Source of the DNA: Alteraurantiacibacter aestuarii
Lineage (GTDB): Bacteria; Pseudomonadota; Alphaproteobacteria; Sphingomonadales; Sphingomonadaceae
Direction of reading: 5' to 3'
NCBI RefSeq assembly: GCF_009827405.1
Contig: NZ_WTYY01000003.1
Coordinates: 124,001 to 188,000 of the forward strand
DNA: 64,000 bases
Shown here: positions 8,282 through 17,142 of the stretch, in pieces
Position numbering within the stretch: position 1 is the stretch's first letter
Layout of the letters: each line of letters begins with the position of its first letter
Program-made: the position numbers and the translations under genes
The notes under the pieces: generated by a model
Told to the model about the DNA's origin: nothing
Seen by the model: the letters and a program-made list of their open reading frames with translations, nothing else
Databases searched by the model: none

Positions 8282-9532
8282 ATGAAGATTGCCAATATGG
8301 CCGCAAGCGCAGCTCTATGCGCTTTCCTCGTGGGAGGGTGCTCTCGGGAAGCTGAGATCCCGGAACCCGTAATGGGCCCTCCGGTGGAAGAAAACGCCGC
8401 CAATGCGCCAGAGCAGGTCCCCGCTTTTCCTGAACAAACGCGCGCCCCTTCGATGATTTCCAACGTGTCCTTCGAAGTGGAGACTATCGCCGAAGGGCTG
8501 GTCGATCTGTGGGGTATGGCCTTCCTGCCCGATGGGCGGCTGCTGGTAACCGAACGCGACGGGCGCATGCGCATCGTCGATGGCGCCAACTTGTCGCCCG
8601 CCATTGAAGGCGTTCCCGAAATCACCCGCCAGGAAATCTCCGGTCTGGCAGACGTGGTGCTTGACCCTGATTTTGCCCGGAACCACCGGATTTTCTGGAG
8701 TTATGTCGAAGGGCGACCCGAAGGCAATATGCTCACCGTGGCGCGTGGCACTCTGATTGATGGAGCTGCGCCTCGGCTGGACGATGTGGAAGTAATCTAC
8801 CGGCAGGAACCCAGTCTTCCCTCAGAGCATGGCAATTTTGGTGCGCGCATGCTGTTTGATGATAGCGGCGCGCTGTTCGTTACTCTGGGTGATCTCGCAT
8901 CCACCCCGCTGCGCCCCTATATCCAGCAGCTGGACACCGGCATCGGCAAGATCGTGCGCATCACCACCGATGGCAAGCCGGCGCCCGGCAATCCCTATGC
9001 CGGACAGGAGGGCGCTCTGCCGGAGCTGTGGGCGGCGGGCTTCCGCAATCCGCTTGGCCTCGCGTTCCGGCCCGGCACGGAGCAATTGTGGGAAGTGGAT
9101 GTAGGCCCGCGCGGCGGCGATGAGCTGAACCTGATCGAACCGGGCGCAAATTATGGCTGGCCGGTCAATTCCTACGGCCTTGAATATAGCGGCGAGCTGG
9201 TGGGCGATGGCCCGGTGAGCGGCGGCGAGGATGCAGGCGGCTATCTCCAGCCGGTCTATTACTGGGACCCGGTCATCTCGCCCTCAAGCCTTGCCTTTTA
9301 CACCGGCGACCTCTTCCCCGAATGGCGGGGTGATGCTTTCGTCACCTCATTGAGCCAGATGCATCTTGTGCGGTTGAAGCTGGAAGGAGACCGTGTGGTG
9401 GGCGAGGAACGTCTGCTGGTTGATCAGGAAGAGCGGCTGCGACTGGTGAAACAGGCGCCCGACGGCTCGCTCTACGTCCTGACCGACGGGGTTGAGGGCA
9501 AGATTTTGCGGATTGTTCCGGCAAAGAAGTGA
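8282..9532 (+). CDS. PQQ-dependent sugar (glucose/sorbosone-type) dehydrogenase, lipoprotein
   Basis: 416-residue beta-propeller quinoprotein of the GSDH/Yli family. A lipoprotein signal (AFLVGGCS, lipobox VGGC) gives periplasmic anchoring. Family blocks seen: FLPDGRLLVTERDGRMR, EHGNFGARMLF, WAAGFRNPLGL, GPRGGDELNLIEPGANYGWP and the C-terminal VTSLSQ region. Substrates across the family include aldoses, sorbosone and other aldehydes. It lies 32 bp after the dioxygenase and may extend that transcript, so the locus has two different PQQ enzymes. Confidence 0.9.
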   Translation: MKIANMAASAALCAFLVGGCSREAEIPEPVMGPPVEENAANAPEQVPAFPEQTRAPSMISNVSFEVETIAEGLVDLWGMAFLPDGRLLVTERDGRMRIVDGANLSPAIEGVPEITRQEISGLADVVLDPDFARNHRIFWSYVEGRPEGNMLTVARGTLIDGAAPRLDDVEVIYRQEPSLPSEHGNFGARMLFDDSGALFVTLGDLASTPLRPYIQQLDTGIGKIVRITTDGKPAPGNPYAGQEGALPELWAAGFRNPLGLAFRPGTEQLWEVDVGPRGGDELNLIEPGANYGWPVNSYGLEYSGELVGDGPVSGGEDAGGYLQPVYYWDPVISPSSLAFYTGDLFPEWRGDAFVTSLSQMHLVRLKLEGDRVVGEERLLVDQEERLRLVKQAPDGSLYVLTDGVEGKILRIVPAKK

Positions 9533-9575
9533 GGCGGTGCCGTGGTATTGCTGAGTTCAACCTTACCACCTGCCC

Positions 9576-9606
9576 ATTCGTCATTCCCGCGAAGGCGGGA
9601 ATCCAG
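9576..9606. repeat. Left 31-bp terminal inverted repeat of nuclease cassette
   Basis: Contains the inner palindrome attcccgcgaaggcgggaat (9583-9602). The whole 31 bp is repeated exactly in inverted orientation at 9931-9961, and similarity continues on the inner side for about another 10 bp with two mismatches. This palindrome resembles dispersed repeats found in many copies in sphingomonad and other proteobacterial genomes. Confidence 0.95.
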
Positions 9607-9609
9607 TAA

Positions 9610-9930
9610 GCGCTGGTTATACAAAGGGAATTTCAGCCCGCAGTTTATCTCATTGCCTCCGCTCGCAATGGCACGCTCTATCTCGGAGTAACCTCGAATC
9701 TACCGCAACGCATTGCCCAGCATCGCGCCGGGGTTTTCGAAGGCTTTGCCAAGAGGCATGGCTGCAAGATGCTGGTCTGGTTTGAGATCCACGCCACCAT
9801 GGATCACGCCATCACCCGCGAAAAGCAGCTGAAAAAATGGAACCGCTCGTGGAAGATGCGGATGATTGAGGAAGCCAACAAGAACTGGCGTGATCTGGCC
9901 GAAGATCTCGGTTTTGAAACGCTGCGCTAA
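9610..9930 (+). CDS. GIY-YIG nuclease-like protein, start codon unclear (possibly decayed)
   Basis: The open frame from the TAA at 9607 to the TAA at 9928 encodes about 106 residues. From 9634 it reads PAVYLIASARNGTLYLGVTS, the GIY-YIG signature (VYLIA...LYLGVTS), followed by NLPQRIAQHR, the Arg/His core and the conserved TREKQLKKW near the C-terminus; this is the small (~95 residue) UPF0213-like family. No ATG, GTG or TTG occurs before the domain, so it either initiates at CTG (9613) or ATA (9619), or has lost its start. The stop codon sits at the edge of the right inverted repeat. Gene and repeats form one 386-bp unit. Confidence 0.8.
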   Translation, partial: ALVIQREFQPAVYLIASARNGTLYLGVTSNLPQRIAQHRAGVFEGFAKRHGCKMLVWFEIHATMDHAITREKQLKKWNRSWKMRMIEEANKNWRDLAEDLGFETLR

Positions 9931-9961
9931 CTGGATTCCCGCCTTCGCGGGAATGACGAAT
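9931..9961. repeat. Right 31-bp terminal inverted repeat of nuclease cassette
   Basis: Exact reverse complement of 9576-9606. It begins directly after the stop codon of the GIY-YIG frame. No clear target-site duplication is visible outside the two repeats. Confidence 0.95.
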
Positions 9962-9997
9962 TGGAGGGGCATCACGTTTATGCCAACTCAGGCCAGA

Positions 9998-10363
9998 CTA
10001 GAACATGCCGAGATTTTCGGCCTGCGCCCATGCCATGACAACGATTGCGCCGCCGGAAACGCCAAGCGAGAGCAGGAACGCGCCAGCCAACAACCAATCC
10101 CGCAAGGTGACAGGCACCTCGCTTTCAAAATTATACAGCCGGATGCCAGACCAAACCGGCAGAACAAAGAAGGAAATCCCCAACCCGCCCAACAAGAAAG
10201 GCGGTACCGGCGCCCCACGTCGGGTGATCAGCTCTCCATCCAGACAGTCAAGCGCCTTGCCGACCGCAAGCGAGGCCAGAGCAACGAAAAACACTGTCAC
10301 AACGAGCCCCCAGACTATCCTGGCAAGCAGGCTTGCTTCAGGCTCCTGCCCCTCACTCCCCAA
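9998..10363 (-). CDS. Small membrane protein, unknown function
   Basis: 121 residues with three hydrophobic stretches (about residues 15-36, 57-76 and 91-112) separated by polar loops; no recognised domain. Its ATG at 10363 overlaps the 3' end of the upstream VOC gene by 11 bp, so the two are probably translationally coupled. The product is inferred to lie in the inner membrane. Confidence 0.6.
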   Translation of the reverse strand: MGSEGQEPEASLLARIVWGLVVTVFFVALASLAVGKALDCLDGELITRRGAPVPPFLLGGLGISFFVLPVWSGIRLYNFESEVPVTLRDWLLAGAFLLSLGVSGGAIVVMAWAQAENLGMF

Positions 10364-10754
10364 AGAAGTTCAGCTCCAGCAGCACATTATTGGGGTCCGC
10401 TGTAAAAATTTGCCTGAGGCCAATCGCCTCCACCAGATTCTCCTTGTAGTCCGCCCCGCGCGCGTCGAGACGCTCTTTCACCTCGTCGAAGCCTTCGCAT
10501 TTCAGCGCCACGTGGTGCAGCGCGCCGGTCAGCGCGCCGGGCTGGACTTCGCGGTCATAGGCGCGCGGGCAATCGACGGAATTGATGTGGATGATCGCGC
10601 GATCTTCCGCATCGAACATCCAGGTGGCGGTCTGCGGGGTCAGCGGCGGCGGGGCGTCGCGGCGGTCCAGATCGAGCAGATCGGCGTAGAACTGCGCCGT
10701 CTCATCCATCCTGTCGGTGATGATATTCACGTGATCGAGGGCCTGAACCTGCAT
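10353..10754 (-). CDS. VOC (glyoxalase/ring-cleavage dioxygenase fold) protein
   Basis: 133-residue vicinal-oxygen-chelate protein. The beta-alpha-beta-beta-beta repeat starts at ALDHVNIITDRMDETAQFYAD (His is the first metal ligand), the second half starts at LHHVALKCEGFDEVKERL, and the C-terminal metal Glu lies in NNVLLELNF. AGGAGGCGAAAAG before the ATG at 10754 favours this start over upstream in-frame ones. It is divergent from the LigM-like gene across 118 bp, so a shared promoter region may serve both. It may act on an aromatic ring-cleavage intermediate or detoxify aldehydes. Confidence 0.82.
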   Translation of the reverse strand: MQVQALDHVNIITDRMDETAQFYADLLDLDRRDAPPPLTPQTATWMFDAEDRAIIHINSVDCPRAYDREVQPGALTGALHHVALKCEGFDEVKERLDARGADYKENLVEAIGLRQIFTADPNNVLLELNFFGE

Positions 10755-10811
10755 CTTTTCGCCTCCTGACATTTTCCTGCGCCTTATGGCTTGCACCTGT
10801 AGCTCATTATT

Positions 10812-10853
10812 GTATGTGCCACATACTAATTTCGTATATGTGATTCATTCACA
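10812..10853. promoter_or_regulatory. Two adjacent inverted repeats upstream of O-demethylase gene
   Basis: First site GTATGTG-C-CACATAC (10812-10826), perfect 7-bp arms. Second site TGTGA-TTCAT-TCACA (10839-10853), perfect 5-bp arms, ending 19 bp before the ATG at 10873. The second would overlap the promoter or leader and could act as a repressor site; the first sits at an activator-like distance. They lie in the 118-bp region shared with the VOC gene. Confidence 0.45.
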
Positions 10854-10860
10854 ATCGTGA

Positions 10861-12288
<1,428 letters not shown>

Positions 12289-12325
12289 TCCCCTCGCGAC
12301 CACGCGCACTTGGCGCAAAGATTTG

Positions 12326-12356
12326 GGGGAGGCATCGCAAGGTGCCTCCCCTTTTT
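12326..12356 (+). terminator. Strong intrinsic terminator of O-demethylase gene
   Basis: GGGGAGGCA (12326-12334) pairs perfectly with TGCCTCCCC (12343-12351) across an 8-nt loop, followed by TTTTT. It lies 38 bp after the stop codon. Confidence 0.9.
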
Positions 12357-12398
12357 CATGCACAGCGCTAATGTCGCGGCTCACGGGAGAGACATCAC

Positions 12399-13082
12399 AT
12401 GGCGAATTACGTTCTGGTTCACGGCGCATGGGGCGGCAATCACACCTATGGCGACGTGCCTGAACGGCTGCGCGCGGCAGGGCATCAGGTGATCAACTGC
12501 ACCTTGCGCGGGTTGGGGTCACGGCAGGACGAGCTTCATCCCGGCATCACCCTTTCCGACCATATCGACGACGTGTGCGAGCAGGTGGAACAGGCAGGCT
12601 TCGGCCGCTTCATCCTGGCTGGCCATTCCTATGGCGGCATGGTCATCACCGGCGCAGCCTCGCGCCTTGGCAAACGCATCGACGCGATCTGCTACATCGA
12701 TGCCTTCTGGCCCGATGACGACCAGAGCCTGTGGGACATCACCGGCGAGTTCGAGCACAACTGGTATGTGGACAGCCAGCGCCACCGCCCCGGCTATGTC
12801 ACGCCGATCGGCTTTCCGGGGGAATTCACCGTCCAGCCCGGCGTGCGCGGCTACCAGCCTCTCCTCACCCTGCTCGAAGCCATCCCCCTGTCAGGCGACG
12901 AACAGGCGATCCCGCGCCAGAGCTACATCTTCGCCACCGGCTACCAGCCCACCCCCTTCCCCCGCTTTGCCGAGAAGGCAAAGGCCGCAGGCTGGGATTA
13001 CCACGAAGTCGATTGCGACCACTTCGTGATGCAGAACAGGCCGGACGAAACGGTTGAAGTGCTGCTGGGGCTGGCGGACTAG
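12399..13082 (+). CDS. Alpha/beta hydrolase
   Basis: 227-residue single-domain hydrolase. Oxyanion loop LVHGAWGG, nucleophile elbow GHSYGG (Ser about residue 79), and a C-terminal DCDHFVMQNRPDE supplying the catalytic His. This size and the HGAWGG start match the salicylate-esterase/pyrethroid-hydrolase-like branch. GGGAGAGAC precedes the ATG. It ends 2 bp from the convergent hydrolase on the other strand. An ester or lactone substrate related to the aromatic cluster is possible but unproven. Confidence 0.85.
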   Translation: MANYVLVHGAWGGNHTYGDVPERLRAAGHQVINCTLRGLGSRQDELHPGITLSDHIDDVCEQVEQAGFGRFILAGHSYGGMVITGAASRLGKRIDAICYIDAFWPDDDQSLWDITGEFEHNWYVDSQRHRPGYVTPIGFPGEFTVQPGVRGYQPLLTLLEAIPLSGDEQAIPRQSYIFATGYQPTPFPRFAEKAKAAGWDYHEVDCDHFVMQNRPDETVEVLLGLAD

Positions 13083-13084
13083 GC

Positions 13085-13948
13085 TCAGGACCGCATTCTG
13101 CCTTGCAGGAGGAAATCTTCGACCGGACCGGCCTGGCCGGGCAGGAAATGATAGCCGTCCGGATCGAAGGAAATCCGGGCATGCGGCGCGAACGCTTCCA
13201 GCCTTTGGCGGGTGTCCACTGAATCCAGCAAGGCATCGCGCCCGCCCAGAGCCACATGCATGGGTATGGCGAGGTGCTGCAACTGCTCGTCGCTCAGGCG
13301 CGGTATGGTGACGATCCTGGGCCTGATTTCCTTGCCGATCAGCTCCATCAATTGCACGAATGGGCTGACATTTTCCGGCAATAGCTTCGGCTGCGGGCCA
13401 AACACCATCCGCCGGATGCGCTTCTTCCCCCAAGCCCCCAGCAACAGCAGCGGTGCCGCCTTGAGCAGCAGGTTCTTCTGCCGCCCAATGCCCGCCGGAG
13501 CGATCAGCGCCAGTCGCTCAACCTTTTGCGGCCGCCGCACGGCATAATCGAGCGCCAGCCACCCACCGAGCGAAGTGCCCACGAAGCTCGCCTGCGCAAG
13601 GCCAAGACCTGCCATCACATCGTCCAGCCACAGGGCGTGGGCATCGCTGTCCAGCGGCGGGCGCACTTCCGCGCTGAACCCCGCCTCGCCAATCATGTCG
13701 ATCGCAAAAATCCGCAACTGGCGTGACCATTGCGCGGCATCGGCCATCCATGCCGCCGCATTGGCCTGCGCGCCGTGCAGCAGGATGACCGGCGGCGCGT
13801 CCTGCGGGCCGCATTCCAGCACGAATGTCTCCCCTTGGCATGTGGGCAGGCGATGCTCCTTGGCTGGCACGGGCCAGCCATCCAGCACCCCCCGATAGGC
13901 GGCGAGGACTTTTTCTGCGCCCCGCCTGCTGCGAAAGGCAACGCTCAT
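13085..13948 (-). CDS. Alpha/beta hydrolase, coupled to HTH regulator
   Basis: 287-residue hydrolase with oxyanion region ILLHGAQANAAAW, nucleophile elbow GTSLGG, and a C-terminal DGYHFLPGQ carrying the catalytic His; helical cap between about residues 150 and 215. Its ATG overlaps the stop of the HTH gene (ATGA at 13945-13948), so the two are co-translated. The neighbour suggests expression controlled by that regulator and perhaps by the hydrolase's own substrate. Confidence 0.87.
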   Translation of the reverse strand: MSVAFRSRRGAEKVLAAYRGVLDGWPVPAKEHRLPTCQGETFVLECGPQDAPPVILLHGAQANAAAWMADAAQWSRQLRIFAIDMIGEAGFSAEVRPPLDSDAHALWLDDVMAGLGLAQASFVGTSLGGWLALDYAVRRPQKVERLALIAPAGIGRQKNLLLKAAPLLLLGAWGKKRIRRMVFGPQPKLLPENVSPFVQLMELIGKEIRPRIVTIPRLSDEQLQHLAIPMHVALGGRDALLDSVDTRQRLEAFAPHARISFDPDGYHFLPGQAGPVEDFLLQGRMRS

Positions 13949-14367
13949 CGCAGATTGCCGATCTGCACATCGATCAATTGCAGCATCCGGGCCGCGTCAG
14001 CGGGGGAGCCGATGACGATCACCTTCAGCCTGCGCTGCGCGGGATAATGCGTGGTGCTGACATGCAGCGGTGCACTGCCCTTGTCGCGCCCCATCCCGGC
14101 TGCGCTGAAGACATTGGCCGCGGCCATCGCCTCATCGGCGGTAACATCCTCAACGTCGGCAACGGCTGTGACAGTGGTTCTTCCGGCTGAACGTTCGCTG
14201 GCCAATGGCATGCCGACCAGCTGCGCCAGATCGCTGCGACGAATGCGATAGGACTTGCCGACGCGAGTCGCCGGGAGCTTGCCTTCATGAATGTAGCGCA
14301 GCACGGTCTTGGGGTGCAGATCCAGCTCTGCGGCAACCGCGCGGACGGTGCATAACTCTTCCGACAT
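13945..14367 (-). CDS. Excisionase/MerR-like helix-turn-helix regulator with C-terminal extension
   Basis: 140 residues. Residues 1-50 (TVRAVAAELDLHPKTVLRYI, then LPATRVGKSYRIRRSDL) are an HTH_17/excisionase-type winged helix. Residues 60-140 form a separate unrecognised domain that could sense a ligand. It is first in a two-gene unit with the downstream hydrolase. The promoter region contains a TA-rich palindrome and related half-sites (14391-14413), suggesting autoregulation. It is not next to any integrase, so a directionality-factor role is unlikely. Confidence 0.8.
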   Translation of the reverse strand: MSEELCTVRAVAAELDLHPKTVLRYIHEGKLPATRVGKSYRIRRSDLAQLVGMPLASERSAGRTTVTAVADVEDVTADEAMAAANVFSAAGMGRDKGSAPLHVSTTHYPAQRRLKVIVIGSPADAARMLQLIDVQIGNLR

Positions 14368-14390
14368 GACGATCTCCGATTCTCTATTGC

Positions 14391-14413
14391 TCCCTATAGT
14401 GCCCTATATAGGG
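14391..14413. promoter_or_regulatory. CCCTATATAGGG palindrome with partial repeat, candidate HTH operator
   Basis: Perfect 12-bp palindrome at 14402-14413, preceded by TCCCTATAG at 14391-14399 and a further CTCTATTG. It lies 24-46 bp upstream of the HTH start, where a repressor would overlap the promoter. Confidence 0.5.
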
Positions 14414-14474
14414 AATATAAAGGCGCATTTTTACACGCAATAGAGACTAGGGGAGAATTTGCGGGATTGGCGGG

Positions 14475-15650
14475 CTAGCGCCGGAAGGGCACGTCCATGC
14501 GGGTGAGCGTGGCCGCGCGCCATGTCCATTCCAGCGGGCCATAGCGATAATGGCGATACCACCAGCGCGCGAACAGGATCTGCGCGGCGAAGAGGGCAAT
14601 GCCTGCCATTACCATGACAGCGTGAGAGCCATCATCCCACAGCCCCGCGCCAAAGCCATAGAGCAGCGGCACGGCGATCAGCGATTGCCCCACATACAGC
14701 GTCAGCGTCATCCGGCCCGGCCCGGCCAGCCATTGCAACACACGCCGCACGGGCGTTTGCCAGGCGAGCACAAACAGGCTGACCTGAAAGGCGGTGGCGG
14801 CCAGGCTGCGCCACTGGTCCAGCGCCCATTCGCCCGCCTGCCGCTGCATCGGCGCGCCGCCATCCTGCGGCGGTGCCGGCAGCAGTTGCGGCAGGGCATA
14901 GGCACACAGCGCCCACACCGCCGCCGCGATCGCCAGCGCGGCCAGCCAGCCCGTGCGCTTCTCCTGCGCCGCGGCAAAGGCCTGCCCGCGTTGCAGCACC
15001 ATGCCCACGGCGAACAGTCCGGCGATCTCCACAATGCGGCCGGTGTTCCAGTAGAATGACCATTTGCCGATCATGCCCGGCCCGGCATTGGCCGCCAGCA
15101 CATCCGCCAGACTGCCCTGCGCCAACACGGCAAGGCCGGTGTCGCCGAAGAAGGCCGGGGTGGCCTGCGCCCAGGCGGCACCCTCCCCCGCCATATACAC
15201 GCGCAGCAGCAAGGGGATTTGCAGGAAGCACAGACCCGCGATCAGCAGCAGGCTGCGCGATGATCGAATGCGGTCGAACGGGATCAGCAGCAGCCCCATC
15301 AGCGCCAGCACCTGCAATATATCTCCGCGGTAGACCAGCGCATGTGCGGTGCCGATGATCGCCAGCAGGATCGCGCGCCACGCAAAGCGCCCGGTGAAAT
15401 CCACGCCCCGCGCGCGCTGGTTGCCCATGATCGTGGCAAAACCGAAGCCGAACAGCAGCGCAAAGATGGCAAAGCTCTTGCCCCCAAACAGCGCGAACAC
15501 GGTGTCGAACCAGATGTCCGGCTGGGGGTTGAGCCAGTATAGCTCGAACCGTTCGACGCAATGAACCAGCAGCAGGCCCAGCAGCGCAAAGCCGCGCAGG
15601 CCGTCGACCATATCGATGCGGGCGCCCGTGCGCCTTGCGGCTTCGTCCAT
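14475..15650 (-). CDS. DUF418 family membrane protein
   Basis: 391-residue polytopic protein with about eight to ten hydrophobic segments. The N-terminal MVDGLRGFALLGLLLVH and the C-terminal RYGPLEWTWR are the hallmarks of the DUF418/YeiB family. Function is not established for the family; an inner-membrane acyl-transfer or transport role has been suggested from its similarity to acyltransferase-3 proteins. Minus strand, 40 bp downstream of the amidohydrolase gene and possibly co-transcribed with it. Confidence 0.88.
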   Translation of the reverse strand: MDEAARRTGARIDMVDGLRGFALLGLLLVHCVERFELYWLNPQPDIWFDTVFALFGGKSFAIFALLFGFGFATIMGNQRARGVDFTGRFAWRAILLAIIGTAHALVYRGDILQVLALMGLLLIPFDRIRSSRSLLLIAGLCFLQIPLLLRVYMAGEGAAWAQATPAFFGDTGLAVLAQGSLADVLAANAGPGMIGKWSFYWNTGRIVEIAGLFAVGMVLQRGQAFAAAQEKRTGWLAALAIAAAVWALCAYALPQLLPAPPQDGGAPMQRQAGEWALDQWRSLAATAFQVSLFVLAWQTPVRRVLQWLAGPGRMTLTLYVGQSLIAVPLLYGFGAGLWDDGSHAVMVMAGIALFAAQILFARWWYRHYRYGPLEWTWRAATLTRMDVPFRR

Positions 15651-15690
15651 TATGCCTCCCCCTGCCCGTCACGCGGCGTGACGAATGCGT

Positions 15691-17121
15691 TTACATCCCC
15701 AATACTGCGGGATCGAGCGGCGTCCCCTGTGCTTCCATACCGGCCATCAGATCGGCGAGGACCTGCTCCACATCGTGATCGGCGGCCCCTGCGCGCAAAG
15801 CAGCAAGGCCCGCCTCATCGTACCATCGGCCTGCGCGGATCAGCCCGGCAGGTTCCCTGAGGCAGGCCATGTCGGCGATGGGGTCGCAGAGGTAGAAGAC
15901 GACGTCCGCCAGGCAACCTGCGTCAAGGCAGCCAAGCCGCCCCTGCTCGCCCAAAGCCAGCGCGGCATTGCTGGTGGCGCTGGCGATGGCCTGATCCGGC
16001 GTCAGCCCGGCATCGACCAGCAGTTCCAGCTCATCCAGCAGCGAGGCGCCGGGAATATTGGTGAAGATGCCGGCATCGCTGCCCGCCACCAGCAACACAC
16101 CCGCATCGCGCAACATGGCGGTGAAATTGGCATAGTGATCCGCCCGCTCGCTTTCGAAGGCCGGGTCCTGTCCGGCCCAGAATTCGATCACCGGCGCTTG
16201 CAACGCCTGCGTTACCGGATTGAGCCATTCCATTCCCGGACGCTGGGCGAACTCTCCGCGCGTAACGGCGACATTGACGAGGTTGCGATGCGCCACGAGC
16301 GTGGGCGTGACGGGTGTTCCGGCGGAGGCGATGCGTTCTGCCAGTGCGCGGGCCGCCTGATCGTCCCACTGATCCGACAGGCCGTGGAAATAGATCGATT
16401 CGACATGCTCGATGGTTTCCCACTCGGCGTCCAGAATATCGGCGAACGGAATCTGGAAAGGCCGCTCATGCGGGATGCCCTCCAGCCGCTCCCCTTCGGG
16501 CGTATGGCCGGTCAGGGCCATGCCGCGCGCCTGTGCTTCTTCCAGCACGCCGTGCCAGGCATCGGCGGTCAGGTTTGAGTACGTCTTGATGCGCGTGTAG
16601 CCCGCCTCAGCCTGCGCCCGAACAGCCTCGCGGCCATCTTCACGGGTCAGCACGATCTGGTGGTTGATCTGCGCATTCGGACCGGGCGAGTTGAGAATGG
16701 GCCCGCTGGTGAACAGGTGCGGGCCGGTGAGCTGTCCGGCCTCCACTGCTTCGGCCATCCTCAGGTGGAACGGCATGCCCGAAAGGTTGCGCACAGTGGT
16801 GACGCCGTGCGCAAGATAAGCTCCCAGTCCCGCCTCGCTCCAGACATGGACGTGCATGTCGATGAGCCCGGGCAGCAGATGCAGCCCACGGGCATCGATG
16901 CGTGTGGTCGGGGTCTGATGCGGGGGGAGGCCATCAGACGGGCCGTTGAATACGATTGTGCCGTCTTCAATCAGGATGGAACCGGCATCGGGGCCGATAT
17001 TGTCAATCAGCACAAAATCCTGCGCCGCCGCAGGTGCAGCGAGTACCGCCAGTGCCAAAGCCAGTTCTGAAACCAGTGCCAGTTTACGTGTCAACTTTCG
17101 TCCATACACCCCGATCTTCAC
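15691..17121 (-). CDS. Secreted amidohydrolase (imidazolonepropionase/prolidase-like)
   Basis: 476-residue metal-dependent hydrolase with a signal peptide (hydrophobic core about 18-33, AAPAAAQ cleavage region). Amidohydrolase motifs: DMHVHVW (HxH), GHTPEGE and the Asp in VAGSDAGIFTN. The start is the GTG at 17121, supported by AGGGGACTT immediately upstream. Family members hydrolyse cyclic amides or dipeptides in the periplasm. It follows the nitronate monooxygenase-like gene by 21 bp on the same strand. Confidence 0.87.
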   Translation of the reverse strand: MKIGVYGRKLTRKLALVSELALALAVLAAPAAAQDFVLIDNIGPDAGSILIEDGTIVFNGPSDGLPPHQTPTTRIDARGLHLLPGLIDMHVHVWSEAGLGAYLAHGVTTVRNLSGMPFHLRMAEAVEAGQLTGPHLFTSGPILNSPGPNAQINHQIVLTREDGREAVRAQAEAGYTRIKTYSNLTADAWHGVLEEAQARGMALTGHTPEGERLEGIPHERPFQIPFADILDAEWETIEHVESIYFHGLSDQWDDQAARALAERIASAGTPVTPTLVAHRNLVNVAVTRGEFAQRPGMEWLNPVTQALQAPVIEFWAGQDPAFESERADHYANFTAMLRDAGVLLVAGSDAGIFTNIPGASLLDELELLVDAGLTPDQAIASATSNAALALGEQGRLGCLDAGCLADVVFYLCDPIADMACLREPAGLIRAGRWYDEAGLAALRAGAADHDVEQVLADLMAGMEAQGTPLDPAVLGM

Positions 17122-17142
17122 AAGTCCCCTTTCCAGCGAGGA

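Noticed and set aside
9866-10405. 179-codon plus-strand frame crossing the right palindrome
   Set aside because: It joins the antisense of the small membrane protein and VOC genes with part of the nuclease region in another frame; polar composition without a domain.
10839-10853. TGTGA-N5-TCACA as a classical CRP site
   Set aside because: CRP sites have a 6-bp spacer; here it is 5. Kept only as a generic operator candidate.
13945-14367. Phage excisionase
   Set aside because: HTH resembles excisionases, but no integrase, att site or phage gene is near and it is coupled to a hydrolase.
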